64,000 nt of DNA from Oscillatoriaceae cyanobacterium Prado104 (lineage in GTDB: Bacteria; Cyanobacteriota; Cyanobacteriia; Cyanobacteriales; Microcoleaceae). Where the stretch lies: assembly GCA_025454405.1 (NCBI GenBank), contig JALOON010000038.1:28950-92949 (forward strand). Direction: 5' to 3'. The notes beneath the pieces were generated by a model. It ran no database searches. It had not been told where the DNA came from and saw only the letters and a program-made list of their open reading frames with translations. Below are positions 9,183-19,567 of this stretch, piece by piece. Both the position numbers and the translations under genes were made by a program. Position 1 is the first letter of the stretch. Every line of letters starts with the position of its first letter.

Positions 9183-10865
9183 ATGACACTCAACTTGCTC
9201 GACGAAATTGGTAACTGGAATTCCCAGTTATTTCGCGAACTCAAAGGCCGTTTGAAAATAGGAAATATCGCGATCGCCAGTGCTTTATCTATTTGCGGTC
9301 AATTGCTGCTGTTCATGTCGTTTCAAGCCCAGATACCCGTCGCTCCTGAGGCTGGCAAATACACTGACCCCATTCACAGCAGATTTTGCACTGAATTCGA
9401 TAAGATCAATTACTCGACAAAGTGCATCAAAGATGCAGCCGGAAACTTTGCTATTAACTGGCAGTCTTGGTGGCTGGAAATATTCGTTTATCTGAGTATA
9501 TTTAGCGCGATCGTGCTATTTGTAGCGGGTGCTTACATGCTCGTGAGCGACTTAGATAAAGAAGAAAGGCGAGGCACTTTGAACTTTATTCGCCTCAGCC
9601 CCCAATCTGCCACCACCATATTTACCGGCAAAATTCTCGGCGTTCCAATCTTGTTGTATCTAGCAGGAATTCTCGCTGTACCGCTGCATCTATACAGCGG
9701 TTTAACAGCTCAAATACCGCTGCATTATATTTTATGTTTCTACCTCGCGATCGCGGCTAGCTGTGCTTTATTTTACAGTGGCGCGATGCTATTCGGTTTG
9801 ACAACCAGTTGGTTGGGAGGGTTTCAACCTTGGTTGGCTGCCACTGCGGTTTTGTTTTACATTACCGTAGCTTTTAATATGCCCTCATCAAACAATGCTT
9901 TTGACTTAGTAACGTTTTTGTCTCCGGCTGCTGTTTTGAAATTATCAGCCGTTCGAGCGATCGGTCCAGTTACTGAAGACCGCTATTATGAATTGAATTG
10001 GTTAGTTAGAAGTTTCGATCGAGTGCAGTGCTTTGGCTTGCCAGTTGGCGCGACTCTGGCACTTGGTACTGCGTTAACTGTATTGATTTGTGCGATGGGA
10101 ACCTATTGGATGTGGCAGGGATGGCAGCGTCGTTTTCCCAACCCCAGCGCCACAGTTTTGAGCAAGCGACAAAGTTATTTGCTAGTCCTCTGCGGCCAGC
10201 CAATACTTTTAGGCTTTGCACTCCAATCCAAAATAGCAGAAGGAGAAAATCTCACAGCTTTATCCTTGCTAAATTTGTTTCTGTTTGCAGGTTTAATAGC
10301 TGCACTAACTCCCGAAAGACAAGCTTTGTTTGATTGGGCGAGATATCGCAAACAAATATTGCCCAGCAGTCAGAAATTGTGGCGGCGCTATGCCATTCTC
10401 GATTTGATTTGGAGCGAAAAAAGCCCCGCTGAAATTGCGATCGGCATTAACCTGCTAATTTCGACACTGATTTTAACAGCTTGGATGCTAGATTTCCGAG
10501 TCCTCTGTTTCATGATTCTTGTGGCAAATTTCATCCTGATTTACGCCGCCGCCGCCCAATTATTCCTATTTCTCAAAAGTCGCAATCAGGCAATTTGGGC
10601 GGTGTGCGCGGTTGGATGCGCTATCTGTTTGCCGCCAATAGTTTTATCGATGCTTTCCCTCAGCGCACATGAAAATCCTTTAATCTGGATGTTGTCCGTA
10701 TTTCCCGGTTTTGATTCTTGGTCAGCCATCAACAGTGTGCCAGCAACTACGATTTTTCTTTCCATGTTAGGTCAGTGGACTGTGTTGGTGTTGCTCAATC
10801 TGAAATTGACTTGGCAATTGAAACTTGCTGGCGAATCAGCTTCTAAGGCTTTGTTGAAGGCTTGA
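9183..10865 (+). CDS. ABC transporter permease, first tandem paralogue
   Basis: A 560-residue polytopic membrane protein with roughly 12 hydrophobic segments, read as the membrane partner of the upstream ATPase. The block DLDKEERRGTLNFIRLSPQ is a cytoplasmic segment seen in ABC-2-type permeases. It is closely similar along its whole length to the next permease gene. The clearest difference is an extra extracytoplasmic loop of about 40 residues near residues 50-95, containing two cysteines (RFCTEF and TKCIKD) that could form a disulfide. Substrate unknown. Confidence 0.8.
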   Translation: MTLNLLDEIGNWNSQLFRELKGRLKIGNIAIASALSICGQLLLFMSFQAQIPVAPEAGKYTDPIHSRFCTEFDKINYSTKCIKDAAGNFAINWQSWWLEIFVYLSIFSAIVLFVAGAYMLVSDLDKEERRGTLNFIRLSPQSATTIFTGKILGVPILLYLAGILAVPLHLYSGLTAQIPLHYILCFYLAIAASCALFYSGAMLFGLTTSWLGGFQPWLAATAVLFYITVAFNMPSSNNAFDLVTFLSPAAVLKLSAVRAIGPVTEDRYYELNWLVRSFDRVQCFGLPVGATLALGTALTVLICAMGTYWMWQGWQRRFPNPSATVLSKRQSYLLVLCGQPILLGFALQSKIAEGENLTALSLLNLFLFAGLIAALTPERQALFDWARYRKQILPSSQKLWRRYAILDLIWSEKSPAEIAIGINLLISTLILTAWMLDFRVLCFMILVANFILIYAAAAQLFLFLKSRNQAIWAVCAVGCAICLPPIVLSMLSLSAHENPLIWMLSVFPGFDSWSAINSVPATTIFLSMLGQWTVLVLLNLKLTWQLKLAGESASKALLKA

Positions 10866-10907
10866 AATTGCATATCTTTTCATGTGCGATTTATTAGCCT
10901 TCAGATC

Positions 10908-11088
10908 TCGATCCCCCCTAGCCCCCCTTAAGAAGGGGGGAACCGGAAGCCCTCAAAGTCCCCCTTTTTAAGGGGAATTTAGGGGGATCGAGACTCGGAG
11001 AACAGCGAGATTTCTCCAGCACTCAAAGTCCCCCTTCTTAAGGGGGATTTAGGGGGATCGAGACTCGGAGAACAGCGAGATTTCTAGT
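10908..11088. repeat. Duplicated CCCCCTTNTTAAGGGGG / GGGGGATCGAGACTCGGAG repeat
   Basis: Two copies of a unit of about 75 bases lie between the paralogous permeases. Each contains a CCCCCTT...AAGGGGG hairpin, TTTAGGGGGATCGAGACTCGG and AGAACAGCGAGATTTCT. The hairpin core is the same family as the arrays at 34830, 35860, 57130 and 63420. Confidence 0.8.
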
Positions 11089-11145
11089 AATTTTCCGTAT
11101 AAATTAAGTCTTGAACTCATACCTGACAACTAATAACTATTTCCC

Positions 11146-12702
11146 ATGAAACTCAACTTACTTGACGCGATCGGTAACTGGAACCCGCAGTTATTTCGAG
11201 AACTCAAAGGTCGTTTGAAAATAGGCAATGTCGCGATCGCCAGCATCTTATCTCTCGGCGGTCAATTGCTGTTGTTCTTGTATGTGTACGTTCAGCCAAA
11301 TGTTGGTACTTTTGACAGTCAGGATTATTGGTTAGACTTGTTCGTCCTCCTGAGTATATTTAGCACGATCGGGCTGTTAGTAGCAGGCACTTATATGCTC
11401 GTAAGCGACTTAGATAAAGAAGAACGTCGCGGCACTCTGAACTTTATTCGCCTCAGCCCCCAACCTGCCACCGCAATTTTTACAGGCAAAATTCTCGGCG
11501 TTCCAATCTTGCTCTATTTAGCAGGAATTCTCGCCATCCCCCTGCACCTGTACAGCGGATTAAGAACTCAAATACCGCTACATTATATTTTATGTTTTTA
11601 TGTCGCGATCGCGGCTAGCTGTGCTTTATTTTATAGCAGTGCAATGCTATTTGGTTTAACAACCAGTTGGTTGGGAGGATTTCAACCTTGGTTAGCCAGC
11701 GCTGCGGTTTTTGTGTTATCTTGGATTTCTGCACTCCCGTTAACGAGGACTGCTTGGGATGGGCTAGCATTTTCATCTCCCGTTACTATCCTGAAATATC
11801 TGCTTTTTGGAGTTGTTAAAAAAGGTTATTATTTCTATGGGTTAGTAGTTGCAGATTTAGAAAAATTGCAATGGTTTTACTCGCCAGTCGGTACAAATAT
11901 TGCGAGCGCCATTGCTTTGTATCTTTCAATCTGCGCGCTTGGCACTTATTGGATGTGGCAGGGATGGCAGCGCCGTTTTCCCAACCCCAACACCACAGTT
12001 TTGAGCAAGCAGCAAAGTTATTTGCTAGTTATCTGCTTTCAGTCCATAATTTTAGGCTTTGCACTCCAATCGAACTCTTCAGACTACGATATACTCAGTT
12101 TACTTATCTTTAATTTGCTGATGTTCTTAGCTTTAATTGCAGCTTTAACATCAGACAGACAATCTTTGTACGATTGGGCGAGGTATCGCAAACAAATCGT
12201 TCGCAGCGATCGAAGATTGTGGAGGTGCTACCCACTACTAGATTTAATTTGGAGCGAAAAAAGTCCGGCTATGGTTGCGATCGCGATCGATTTCCTCATT
12301 TCAGTAATAATTTTAATACCTTGGGTGCTATTGGAAAAAGTTGATGCAAGTGGATTTGGTCTGATTCTCTGCTTGAACCTGATTCTAATTTACGCAACCA
12401 TCGCCCAAATATTCCTATTTACCCAAATCCCATGTCGGGAAATTTTGGCGATCTCTGCAGTCAGCATTGCTATTTCCGGACCAATTTTATTTATGCTATC
12501 AAACTCACCAGGAAAAGCTCCTATTTTGTGGTTGTCTTCAGCCTTTGGTATTGGATGTCTGTGGTCTTCCAAAGAGCCAGTAAATACCTTTTTAATCTCC
12601 ATACTCTGTCAGTGGAGTGTTTTGTTGTTGTTGAACATCAAATTGATGTCGCAACTGAAAACCGCAGGGCAATCAGCTTCTAAAGCTTTACTGAAAACCT
12701 GA
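11146..12702 (+). CDS. ABC transporter permease, second tandem paralogue
   Basis: A 518-residue polytopic membrane protein, a tandem duplicate of the preceding permease. Both begin KLNLLDAIGNWN / TLNLLDEIGNWN, share the DLDKEERRGTLNFIRLSPQ segment and end in SASKALLK. It lacks the cysteine-containing extracytoplasmic loop of its partner. The two permeases could form a heterodimer with a dimer of the single upstream ATPase; this is inference from the layout. Confidence 0.8.
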   Translation: MKLNLLDAIGNWNPQLFRELKGRLKIGNVAIASILSLGGQLLLFLYVYVQPNVGTFDSQDYWLDLFVLLSIFSTIGLLVAGTYMLVSDLDKEERRGTLNFIRLSPQPATAIFTGKILGVPILLYLAGILAIPLHLYSGLRTQIPLHYILCFYVAIAASCALFYSSAMLFGLTTSWLGGFQPWLASAAVFVLSWISALPLTRTAWDGLAFSSPVTILKYLLFGVVKKGYYFYGLVVADLEKLQWFYSPVGTNIASAIALYLSICALGTYWMWQGWQRRFPNPNTTVLSKQQSYLLVICFQSIILGFALQSNSSDYDILSLLIFNLLMFLALIAALTSDRQSLYDWARYRKQIVRSDRRLWRCYPLLDLIWSEKSPAMVAIAIDFLISVIILIPWVLLEKVDASGFGLILCLNLILIYATIAQIFLFTQIPCREILAISAVSIAISGPILFMLSNSPGKAPILWLSSAFGIGCLWSSKEPVNTFLISILCQWSVLLLLNIKLMSQLKTAGQSASKALLKT

Positions 12703-12721
12703 AAAAGGCAGAGATACTGAG

Positions 12722-12898
12722 GCAGAAACCGGGTTTTTTGCGAGAAGCTAAGGCTCAAACCTTAAATCTTGATAAAAACCCAATTTCTTGAGATTTCAAA
12801 AGTTCGATCGCTCGCGGGTGAGGCAGAAACCGGGTTTTTCGCACAATTTCCAATTTTAACCTAAAATCTCGATAAAAACCCGGTTTCTTGAGGTTTGT
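12722..12898. repeat. Two AAACCGGGTTTT ... AAAACCCGGTTT hairpin units
   Basis: Each of two units has GAAACCGGGTTTTT, a spacer of about 45 bases, and GATAAAAACCCGGTTTCTTGAG (the first unit with a slightly decayed AACCCAATTTC arm). The same family appears near 3466-3530, 15220-15285, 30816, 33003, 33718, 34764 and 56985-57047. It fills the 311-base gap before the UbiH-type gene; no gene is seen in it. Confidence 0.8.
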
Positions 12899-13014
12899 TG
12901 AGCTCGATCGCCCACCTTCAATCTAAAATCCAAAATCTAAAATCCTCCCCCTGCCCCAACTCGGAATAATTCTTTACAATAAGATCGATCGACCTTAAAT
13001 AACCTTTCTTAAAA

Positions 13015-14286
13015 ATGCCCGTCAATCAACTGTCACCAACAACCGCCCCCACCGAAACACCAAAACTCGATTTCGACATTGCCATCGCCGGCGGTGGCAT
13101 CGTCGGGGCCACCTTAGCGTGCGCCTTAAAAGATTCCGGCTTAAAAATTGCCATCATTGAAACCCAACTCCCCGAAGTCGCAGCCGCCAAAAAACAAGCC
13201 TACGCCATCACCCTGCTGTCGGGAATGATACTAGAAGGTATTGGCGTCTGGCAGCAAATCTTACCGCAAATCACCACCTTCGAGCAAATTAACCTCTGCG
13301 ACGGCGACTATCCTAAAATCGTCGAATTCCACCGCCCCGATTTGGGAAATACTGGCAAATTACCCGTACCAAAATCTGCTTTAGGCTACGTTGGCGAACA
13401 CCGAGTCATGCTATCGGCCTTGCACGAATGTTTGGCAAAAAATAAGAAGTTTAGTTGGGTTTGTCCCGCCGAAGTATTGCAGGTAAAATATTTAACTAAC
13501 TGCGCCGAAATAGAAGTCAAACAAAACGGCGAAACTCGCACAATTCGCGCCAAATTATTAGTTGCTGCCGACGGCTCGAAATCGCGCATCCGCACCGCAG
13601 CCAACATCAACACTCGCGGCTGGAAATACTGGCAATCCTGCGTTGCTATCACAGTCAAAGCCGAAAAAGAACACAATGATATTGCTTTTGAACGCTTTTG
13701 GCCGAGCGGTCCGATGGGAGTTTTGCCATTACCCGGAAATCGCTGTCAAATAGTTTGGACGGCACCCCACGCCGAAGCAAAAGCTTTGCAAGAAATGGAC
13801 AAAACCGAGTTTTTAAGTTTATTGAAATACCGCACTGGCGGAGTTTTAGGAAACCTGGAATTAGAGGGCGATCGCTACTTATTTCCGGTACAATTAATGC
13901 AGAGCGATCGGTATGTTTTGCCCAGATTAGCATTAGTTGGCGATGCCGCCCACTGCTGCCATCCGGTAGGCGGACAGGGTTTGAATATGGGAATTCGAGA
14001 TGCCGGGGCGATCGCCCAAATCTTGCAGGAAGCCCACCAAAAAGGCGAAGATATCGGCGATTTGCGAGTGTTGAAACGATATCAAAACTGGCGAAAAAAA
14101 GAGAATTTGGTTGTGTTAGGATTTACCGATTTTCTAGATAGATTGTTTTCCAATACTTGGCTGCCGATCGTAGCATTTCGGCGCTTTGGATTGTGGTGCT
14201 TGCGGACAATTCCGCTGGTGAGGTTTTTAGCTTTGCGACTGATGACAGGTTTAATGGGGCGGCCGCCAGAATTAGCACAAAACTAG
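13015..14286 (+). CDS. UbiH/COQ6-family FAD-dependent hydroxylase
   Basis: A 423-residue flavoprotein monooxygenase. The N-terminal Rossmann motif FDIAIAGGGIVGATLA binds FAD. The mid-protein DG motif (LLVAADGSKSRIR) and the C-terminal GDAAHCCHPVGGQGLNMGI FAD/ribose motif are intact. Members hydroxylate aromatic quinone precursors, so in a cyanobacterium a role in quinone or another aromatic metabolism is plausible, but the substrate is not fixed by sequence. It appears monocistronic. Confidence 0.88.
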   Translation: MPVNQLSPTTAPTETPKLDFDIAIAGGGIVGATLACALKDSGLKIAIIETQLPEVAAAKKQAYAITLLSGMILEGIGVWQQILPQITTFEQINLCDGDYPKIVEFHRPDLGNTGKLPVPKSALGYVGEHRVMLSALHECLAKNKKFSWVCPAEVLQVKYLTNCAEIEVKQNGETRTIRAKLLVAADGSKSRIRTAANINTRGWKYWQSCVAITVKAEKEHNDIAFERFWPSGPMGVLPLPGNRCQIVWTAPHAEAKALQEMDKTEFLSLLKYRTGGVLGNLELEGDRYLFPVQLMQSDRYVLPRLALVGDAAHCCHPVGGQGLNMGIRDAGAIAQILQEAHQKGEDIGDLRVLKRYQNWRKKENLVVLGFTDFLDRLFSNTWLPIVAFRRFGLWCLRTIPLVRFLALRLMTGLMGRPPELAQN

Positions 14287-14307
14287 GTTCGTAATAAGGT
14301 TCGTAGT

Positions 14308-14323
14308 GAGGACTTCAGTCCTC
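14308..14323. repeat. Single copy of GAGGACTTCAGTCCTC palindrome
   Basis: A perfect 16-base palindrome identical to the first unit of the pair near base 850. It lies just after the UbiH-type gene and may act as a terminator hairpin. Confidence 0.65.
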
Positions 14324-14454
14324 AAAAAATGCTCGCGACCATCAAAGAAACCGTGTTCTTTCCTGAATCTTTGCACTGTTACGAAGCTTGTCGCAAAAAC
14401 GCGGTACAATAATCCACTAAACTCGAACCCAGCCCTGACGGCAACAGACAAACC

Positions 14455-15132
14455 ATGCAACACGAACAAGAACAAGAAATTCTCAACCTGCGCGATCGCC
14501 AATTAACGCCCAAACAAATTGCCCGAAAGTTAGGATTGAAAACATCCGAAGTCAGTACCTTTCTTAGATCTCATGCAGAACAAACAGCCGCCGATCGCAC
14601 CGAAAAAGGAGAGTTATTGCCCGTTGCTCAATGTCTCGTGGATGTAGATTTTGCGAAGGCCTTGCTGCGCAATGAAAGCTCTGAAGCGGGCGGTTTGGGT
14701 TTAGTAATGGTTACTCGTTCCAAGGGATACAATCGTTTTGTTGCAGCCACTTATTTGATCGACTACTGGTGTTTGGGAGTCAAGGATACCATTCCGCCAC
14801 GTAACTGCAACGATAGCCAATATAAAAATCTCGTTGAGAATTCTTACTCGCCGTTTGGGCAACAATACGAGGAGATTAGTTTAGAGCAAGCACAAGCCCT
14901 GGTTTGGGGCGCGGTAGCTTATGCCAAAACATTAGGCTTTGAACCGCATCGCGATTTCGAGCAGTCGAAGACTCATTTAGGAGAATTAACTAGCGAAATA
15001 GGGTTGAAATTCGGTCACAACGGAAAACCTTGTTATGTTGAAGGGCCTTACGACAATACAACGAAAATTATCAATACGCTTAGAAACTCTGTGGGAGACG
15101 GTAATTTCGATTACTTGTTTGGAATTGGGTAG
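14455..15132 (+). CDS. HTH-domain protein of unknown function
   Basis: A 225-residue protein. Residues 1-45 contain a helix-turn-helix of the DRQLTPKQIARKLGLK type, as in resolvase/transposase-like HTH. The rest is a conserved-looking domain rich in aromatic residues (YLIDYWCLGVKDTIPPRNC, GGLGLVMVTRS) and a C-terminal FGHNGKPCYVEGPYD segment. I do not recognise a characterised family. It could be a DNA-binding regulator or a nucleic-acid-associated enzyme. No operon partner is visible. Confidence 0.7.
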   Translation: MQHEQEQEILNLRDRQLTPKQIARKLGLKTSEVSTFLRSHAEQTAADRTEKGELLPVAQCLVDVDFAKALLRNESSEAGGLGLVMVTRSKGYNRFVAATYLIDYWCLGVKDTIPPRNCNDSQYKNLVENSYSPFGQQYEEISLEQAQALVWGAVAYAKTLGFEPHRDFEQSKTHLGELTSEIGLKFGHNGKPCYVEGPYDNTTKIINTLRNSVGDGNFDYLFGIG

Positions 15133-15307
15133 AAATTGATACGGTTCAGTATCTACTCCTTTCTAACTTGTTACCAATGGGGTGGCGTAAAAAAAATTTA
15201 CGATATTCGCGCGATCTAAGAAACCGGTTTTTTTCTCGCATCTTCGCACTGTTATTAAATCTCTCAAAAAAACCAGTTTCTGGCCGCCTAACCATCAAAT
15301 ACAAAAC

Positions 15308-15370
15308 AACTGCCAATAGCAAAAACTGCCAATAGCAAAAACTGCCAACAGCAAAAACTGCCAACAGTTG
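15308..15370. repeat. Four 16-base tandem repeats AACTGCCAAYAGCAAA
   Basis: Four consecutive units of exactly 16 bases, AACTGCCAATAGCAAA twice and AACTGCCAACAGCAAA once plus a partial unit. They lie immediately downstream of the minus-strand tRNA-Leu gene. Confidence 0.85.
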
Positions 15371-15384
15371 TTTTACATATTTAA

Positions 15385-15465
15385 TGCGGATGGCGAGACT
15401 CGAACTCGCAAGGACAAGCCACACGCCCCTCAAACGTGCGCGTATACCAATTCCGCCACATCCGC
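15385..15465 (-). tRNA. tRNA-Leu (GAG)
   Basis: On the minus strand, a full cloverleaf can be drawn. The acceptor stem is GCGGATG paired with CATCCGC, and the D arm is GCGGAATTGGTATACGC. The anticodon stem is CACGT/GCGTG, with loop TTGAGGG giving anticodon GAG. A long class II variable arm (TGGCTTGTCCTT) follows, then T arm GCGAG-TTCGAGT-CTCGC. The discriminator base is A and CCA is not encoded. The long variable arm and discriminator fit leucine. Confidence 0.93.
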
Positions 15466-15743
15466 TTTTTGGGGATTTCCGGCATCCTCTGGGAGTTTTG
15501 GGTTGCCCGTTACAGATTCACAATACGGATTCACCAGGGGAAATCTCTGACTCCGAACTTGTGACCTCAGAACTTGCGACCTCCGAACTTGCGCTCGTTC
15601 CCTTTTGGACTGCCGATTTACAATCATAGCACCAATAGAGGCAACTTGTAAAATAAATTTTTCTGAACTATTTCTCCAAAACCGCGATCGCGAATACCGA
15701 AAGGCATTATTCTACAAAATACTGAGTGAATTAGGCACCGAAG

Positions 15744-16998
15744 ATGGGGTTCTCGAAAATTTTAATCGCTAATCGCGGGGAAATCGCCCTCCGCATCCTC
15801 CGTACCTGCGAGGAAATGGGGATTGCCACGGTCGCCGTTCACTCCACCGTAGACAAGCAAGCCCTGCACCTCAGCCATTCACCCAGGCTACGGCTTTCTG
15901 GCTGAAAACGCCCGATTTGCCGAAATCTGCGCCGACCATCAAATTACCTTTATCGGTCCAACTCCGGCAGCCATGCGGGCGATGGGCGACAAATCTACTG
16001 CCAAAGAAACCATGCAGCGGGTGAAAGTCCCCACAGTTCCCGGCAGCGGGGGATTGCTGGCAGACGAAAAAGAAGCACTCTCGATCGCCCGCGACATTGG
16101 CTATCCGGTGATGATTAAAGCCACCGCAGGCGGCGGAGGCCGCGGCATGAGACTCGTCAGGGAAGCCTCCGAACTCCCCAAACTGTTCTCGGCCGCCCAA
16201 GGCGAAGCCGAAGCAGCCTTCGGCAATCCCGGAGTTTACCTGGAAAAATTCATCGAAAAACCCCGCCACATCGAAATTCAAATCCTTGCCGACAACTACG
16301 GCAACGTCATTCACCTCGGCGAGAGGGACTGTTCGATCCAGCGCCGCCACCAAAAACTCCTCGAAGAAGCCCCCAGTCCCGCCCTCAGCCAGAAACTGCG
16401 CGATCGCATGGGCCAAGCCGCCGTCGCCGCTGCCAAATCCATCAACTACACGGGTGCGGGAACAGTCGAATTTTTGCTTGACAGTTCCGGCCACTTCTAT
16501 TTCATGGAAATGAACACCCGGATTCAAGTCGAACACCCCGTCACCGAAATGATTACAGGCCTCGATTTGATTGCCGAACAAATTCGCATCGCCCAAGGCG
16601 AAAGACTGCAACTAAAACAAAACCAAGTCATTCTCAGCGGCCACGCGATCGAATGCCGCATCAATGCCGAAGATCCCGATCGCAACTTCCGCCCCCATCC
16701 GGGTAAAATTACGGGCTTTTTGCCTCCCGGCGGCACGGGCGTGCGCATGGATTCTCACGTTTATACCGATTATGAAATACCAGCTTACTACGATTCTTTA
16801 ATCGGTAAATTAATCGTCTGGGGGCGCGATCGACCTTCAGCCATCCGGCGCATGAAACGAGCCCTGCGGGAATGCGCTATCACCGGCGTCCCAACCACCC
16901 TCAGCTTTCACCAAAAAATCCTCGACTCTCAAGAATTTCTCAACGGGGAAGTTTACACGAATTTTGTCGAACAGTTTTTGGCATCCTCTCGATCGTGA
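15744..16998 (+). pseudogene. accC: Acetyl-CoA carboxylase biotin carboxylase, internally deleted and frameshifted
   Basis: Biotin carboxylase normally has about 447 residues. Here [18 protein letters not shown] through [11 protein letters not shown] is read in one frame and hits TGA at 15903-15905. The homologous continuation [19 protein letters not shown] resumes in another frame at 15874, after loss of roughly 35 codons (the segment normally containing LADEAVCIGE and KSYLNIPN). From there to the end it is intact, with ATP-grasp motifs [21 protein letters not shown] and [14 protein letters not shown] product from an internal ATG (15973) would lack the N-terminal subdomain. Fatty-acid synthesis needs this enzyme, so either another accC exists or the junction is an assembly error. 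Confidence 0.85.
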
Positions 16999-17080
16999 TG
17001 GTTAGTATGATAAAACTTCACTCAACTTCTACCCATAGATAGCCAACTGTGGTAAACTACGGTCACGCTCTCGGGGTCTG

Positions 17081-17539
17081 GTGTGCCAGTCATGCAATCG
17101 GTTTATTATCGATTGCCTGGTAGCTAACCGCATCGGGACACTGGTAATCGGAAAAAACGACGGTTGGAAGCAGTCCATAAAATTGGGAAAGCGCAACAAC
17201 CAAAACTTTGTGTCTGTGCCTCACGCTCGGTTCATTAAAATGCTAACCTACAAAGCGCAGTTAGCAGGACTTGAGGTAATTCTTACCGAAGAAAGTTACA
17301 CATCTAAGTGTTCTTTTTTAGATAACGAACCAATTGGCAAGCACTCCTTATACCAGGGAAGCAGAATTAAACGCGGCTTATTTCGTGCTAGTGACGGAAC
17401 TTGTATCAATGCCGATATTAACGGCAGCGCGAATATAGTCCGAAAAGTATTCCCCAACGCCTTCGCCGAGGGGATACAGGGCGTGGTAGTACGTCCTGTA
17501 AGGGTTACTCCTTACAAAACGATTGGGTGTGGCAAGTGA
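17081..17539 (+). pseudogene. tnpB: TnpB (IS200/IS605 OrfB) 3' remnant
   Basis: About 150 C-terminal residues of an IS605-type TnpB. It retains the RuvC-like end: VANRIGTLVIGKNDGWKQS, the EESYTSKCSFLD zinc-ribbon half, and RGLFRASDGTCINADINGSA with the last catalytic Asp. The N-terminal two thirds, including the first RuvC Asp and the HTH, are missing. No TnpA is nearby. It sits directly behind the damaged accC, marking a recombination-prone site. Confidence 0.85.
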
Positions 17540-17650
17540 GATATTTGTCGATCGAATCTGTAACTATTCACGACTGAACGCGATCTAATTTGGCTTGTTT
17601 TTTGGCAACTGTTCGACAACTAACTGTCTGAATCTTCGGTAGTATTGTGA

Positions 17651-18022
<372 letters not shown>

Positions 18023-18043
18023 ATCTCAACTCTCAACTAACTG

Positions 18044-19561
18044 ATGACGAAACCAAATAAAATTGCCTTATCCTTAGCAGGTCTGTACTCAACTGCTTGG
18101 ACTCTATCTTTAACTGGATTACTGTTGGGTTTTAACAGCAAAATTTTTCCTCAAACCGCTGTCGCTCAACCGATTATTCCCAATTCCCAACAAATCCTGC
18201 CACCCCTGTCGCTACCAGTACCGCCCCCGCCCCTGCTACCCGCGAACTCCAGTCAAAACCTCAATCCCGCATTCCGCAACCGCCCCTACCGCCTCGGCCC
18301 CGGAGACCAAATTTCCATTCAAGTTCAGCGCTTCCCGGAACTCAATTTTGCAGGCACAATTAGCCCTGAAAGTATCATCGTCCTATCGCTGATTGGAACA
18401 GTCAACCTGCGCGGCCTCACCGTCGAAGAAGCCCAGCAAAGAATCCGCGAACGTTTCGCCCAATTTATCAAAAATCCCCAAGTATCCGCCTCGCTGCTAG
18501 TCCAGCGCCCCGTCATCGTGACGGTGACGGGACAAGTCGCCAGACCCGGCTATTATCCCTTGCAAACGCCCCAAATTCCTGCAGCCCTCGCAGCCGCCAG
18601 CGGCACCACTCCCACGGCAGAACTGCGGGCGGTGCGGGTGCGGCGGACTCTGCCGGGAGGTGCCGTCGCCGAGCAAATAGTTGACATTTTGACACCCCTG
18701 CAAACGGGAATTTCTCCCCCAGATTTGCGTTTGGAAGACGGAGATGCGATCGTCGTACCTTATCAGCAAGCGACGCCCGATCGCAAGTCCGATCGAGATT
18801 TAGCCTCCCGCTACAGCCTGGCTGCAGCCACTACACCCGTCCAAATCACCATCACCGGCGAAGTAGCCAAACCCGGTTTTTACACGCTGCCGGCCGGTTC
18901 GGGTCGGATTTCCGCTGCTTTGGCGGTTGGCGGCGGAGTAACGCGACAAGCCGATTTGCGGGCGGTGCTGGTGCGGCGCACCCTGCTAGACGGGCGTTCC
19001 GTAGAGGAACCCATCGACCTTTATACTCCTCTAGCAGCAGCTAGCGATTTGTTAGATTTTCCTTTAACAAACGGCGATATCATCTTCGTTCCCAAATTGG
19101 ATGAATCTACCAAAAACCTAGACTACGACAAGGCATTGGTGTCCCGCTCTACTCTAAGCAAGCCCCGGATCTACGTTCGAGTTTTGAGTTACGCTGGAGG
19201 TGGTTTGACATCGTTCTATCTGGAAAATGGCAGCAGATTGTTGGATGCTCTCAACGGCTTGCCGGTTGATGCCGCTAATTTGCGCAAAGTTGCCTTAATT
19301 CGCTTTGACCAAAAGCAAGGTAGAGCGATCGACCGCAAGTTAGATGCTAAGGCGGCTTTGGAGGGTAATGTTGCTCAGAATCCGGTGTTGGAGGATAACG
19401 ATGTAATAGTCGTCGGTCGCAATCTTGTCGAGCGGATTGGTTATGCTATCAATACTGTTACTCGACCGTTTCGCGATATTTTGGGATTTTTGTTGTTCTT
19501 CGAGCAGTTGAGAAATGGGGTAGACAATCTGTTCGGGCCGGTACTGGATAGGCGGCGGTAG
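18044..19561 (+). CDS. Polysaccharide export protein (Wza-like, SLBB domains)
   Basis: A 505-residue exported protein. A hydrophobic N-terminal signal ends near AVAQP, followed by a Pro-rich linker. A Poly_export domain begins at YRLGPGDQISIQVQRFPEL, then come SLBB domains (VTVTGQVARPGYYPLQ; ITITGEVAKPGFYTLP). A third SLBB-like region starts near RIYVRVLSYAGG. The family forms the outer-membrane exit pore for capsule or exopolysaccharide. It is followed by a Wzc-like gene, the normal partner of Wza. No signal-peptidase-II lipobox is evident. Confidence 0.88.
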   Translation: MTKPNKIALSLAGLYSTAWTLSLTGLLLGFNSKIFPQTAVAQPIIPNSQQILPPLSLPVPPPPLLPANSSQNLNPAFRNRPYRLGPGDQISIQVQRFPELNFAGTISPESIIVLSLIGTVNLRGLTVEEAQQRIRERFAQFIKNPQVSASLLVQRPVIVTVTGQVARPGYYPLQTPQIPAALAAASGTTPTAELRAVRVRRTLPGGAVAEQIVDILTPLQTGISPPDLRLEDGDAIVVPYQQATPDRKSDRDLASRYSLAAATTPVQITITGEVAKPGFYTLPAGSGRISAALAVGGGVTRQADLRAVLVRRTLLDGRSVEEPIDLYTPLAAASDLLDFPLTNGDIIFVPKLDESTKNLDYDKALVSRSTLSKPRIYVRVLSYAGGGLTSFYLENGSRLLDALNGLPVDAANLRKVALIRFDQKQGRAIDRKLDAKAALEGNVAQNPVLEDNDVIVVGRNLVERIGYAINTVTRPFRDILGFLLFFEQLRNGVDNLFGPVLDRRR

Positions 19562-19567
19562 TTGTTC

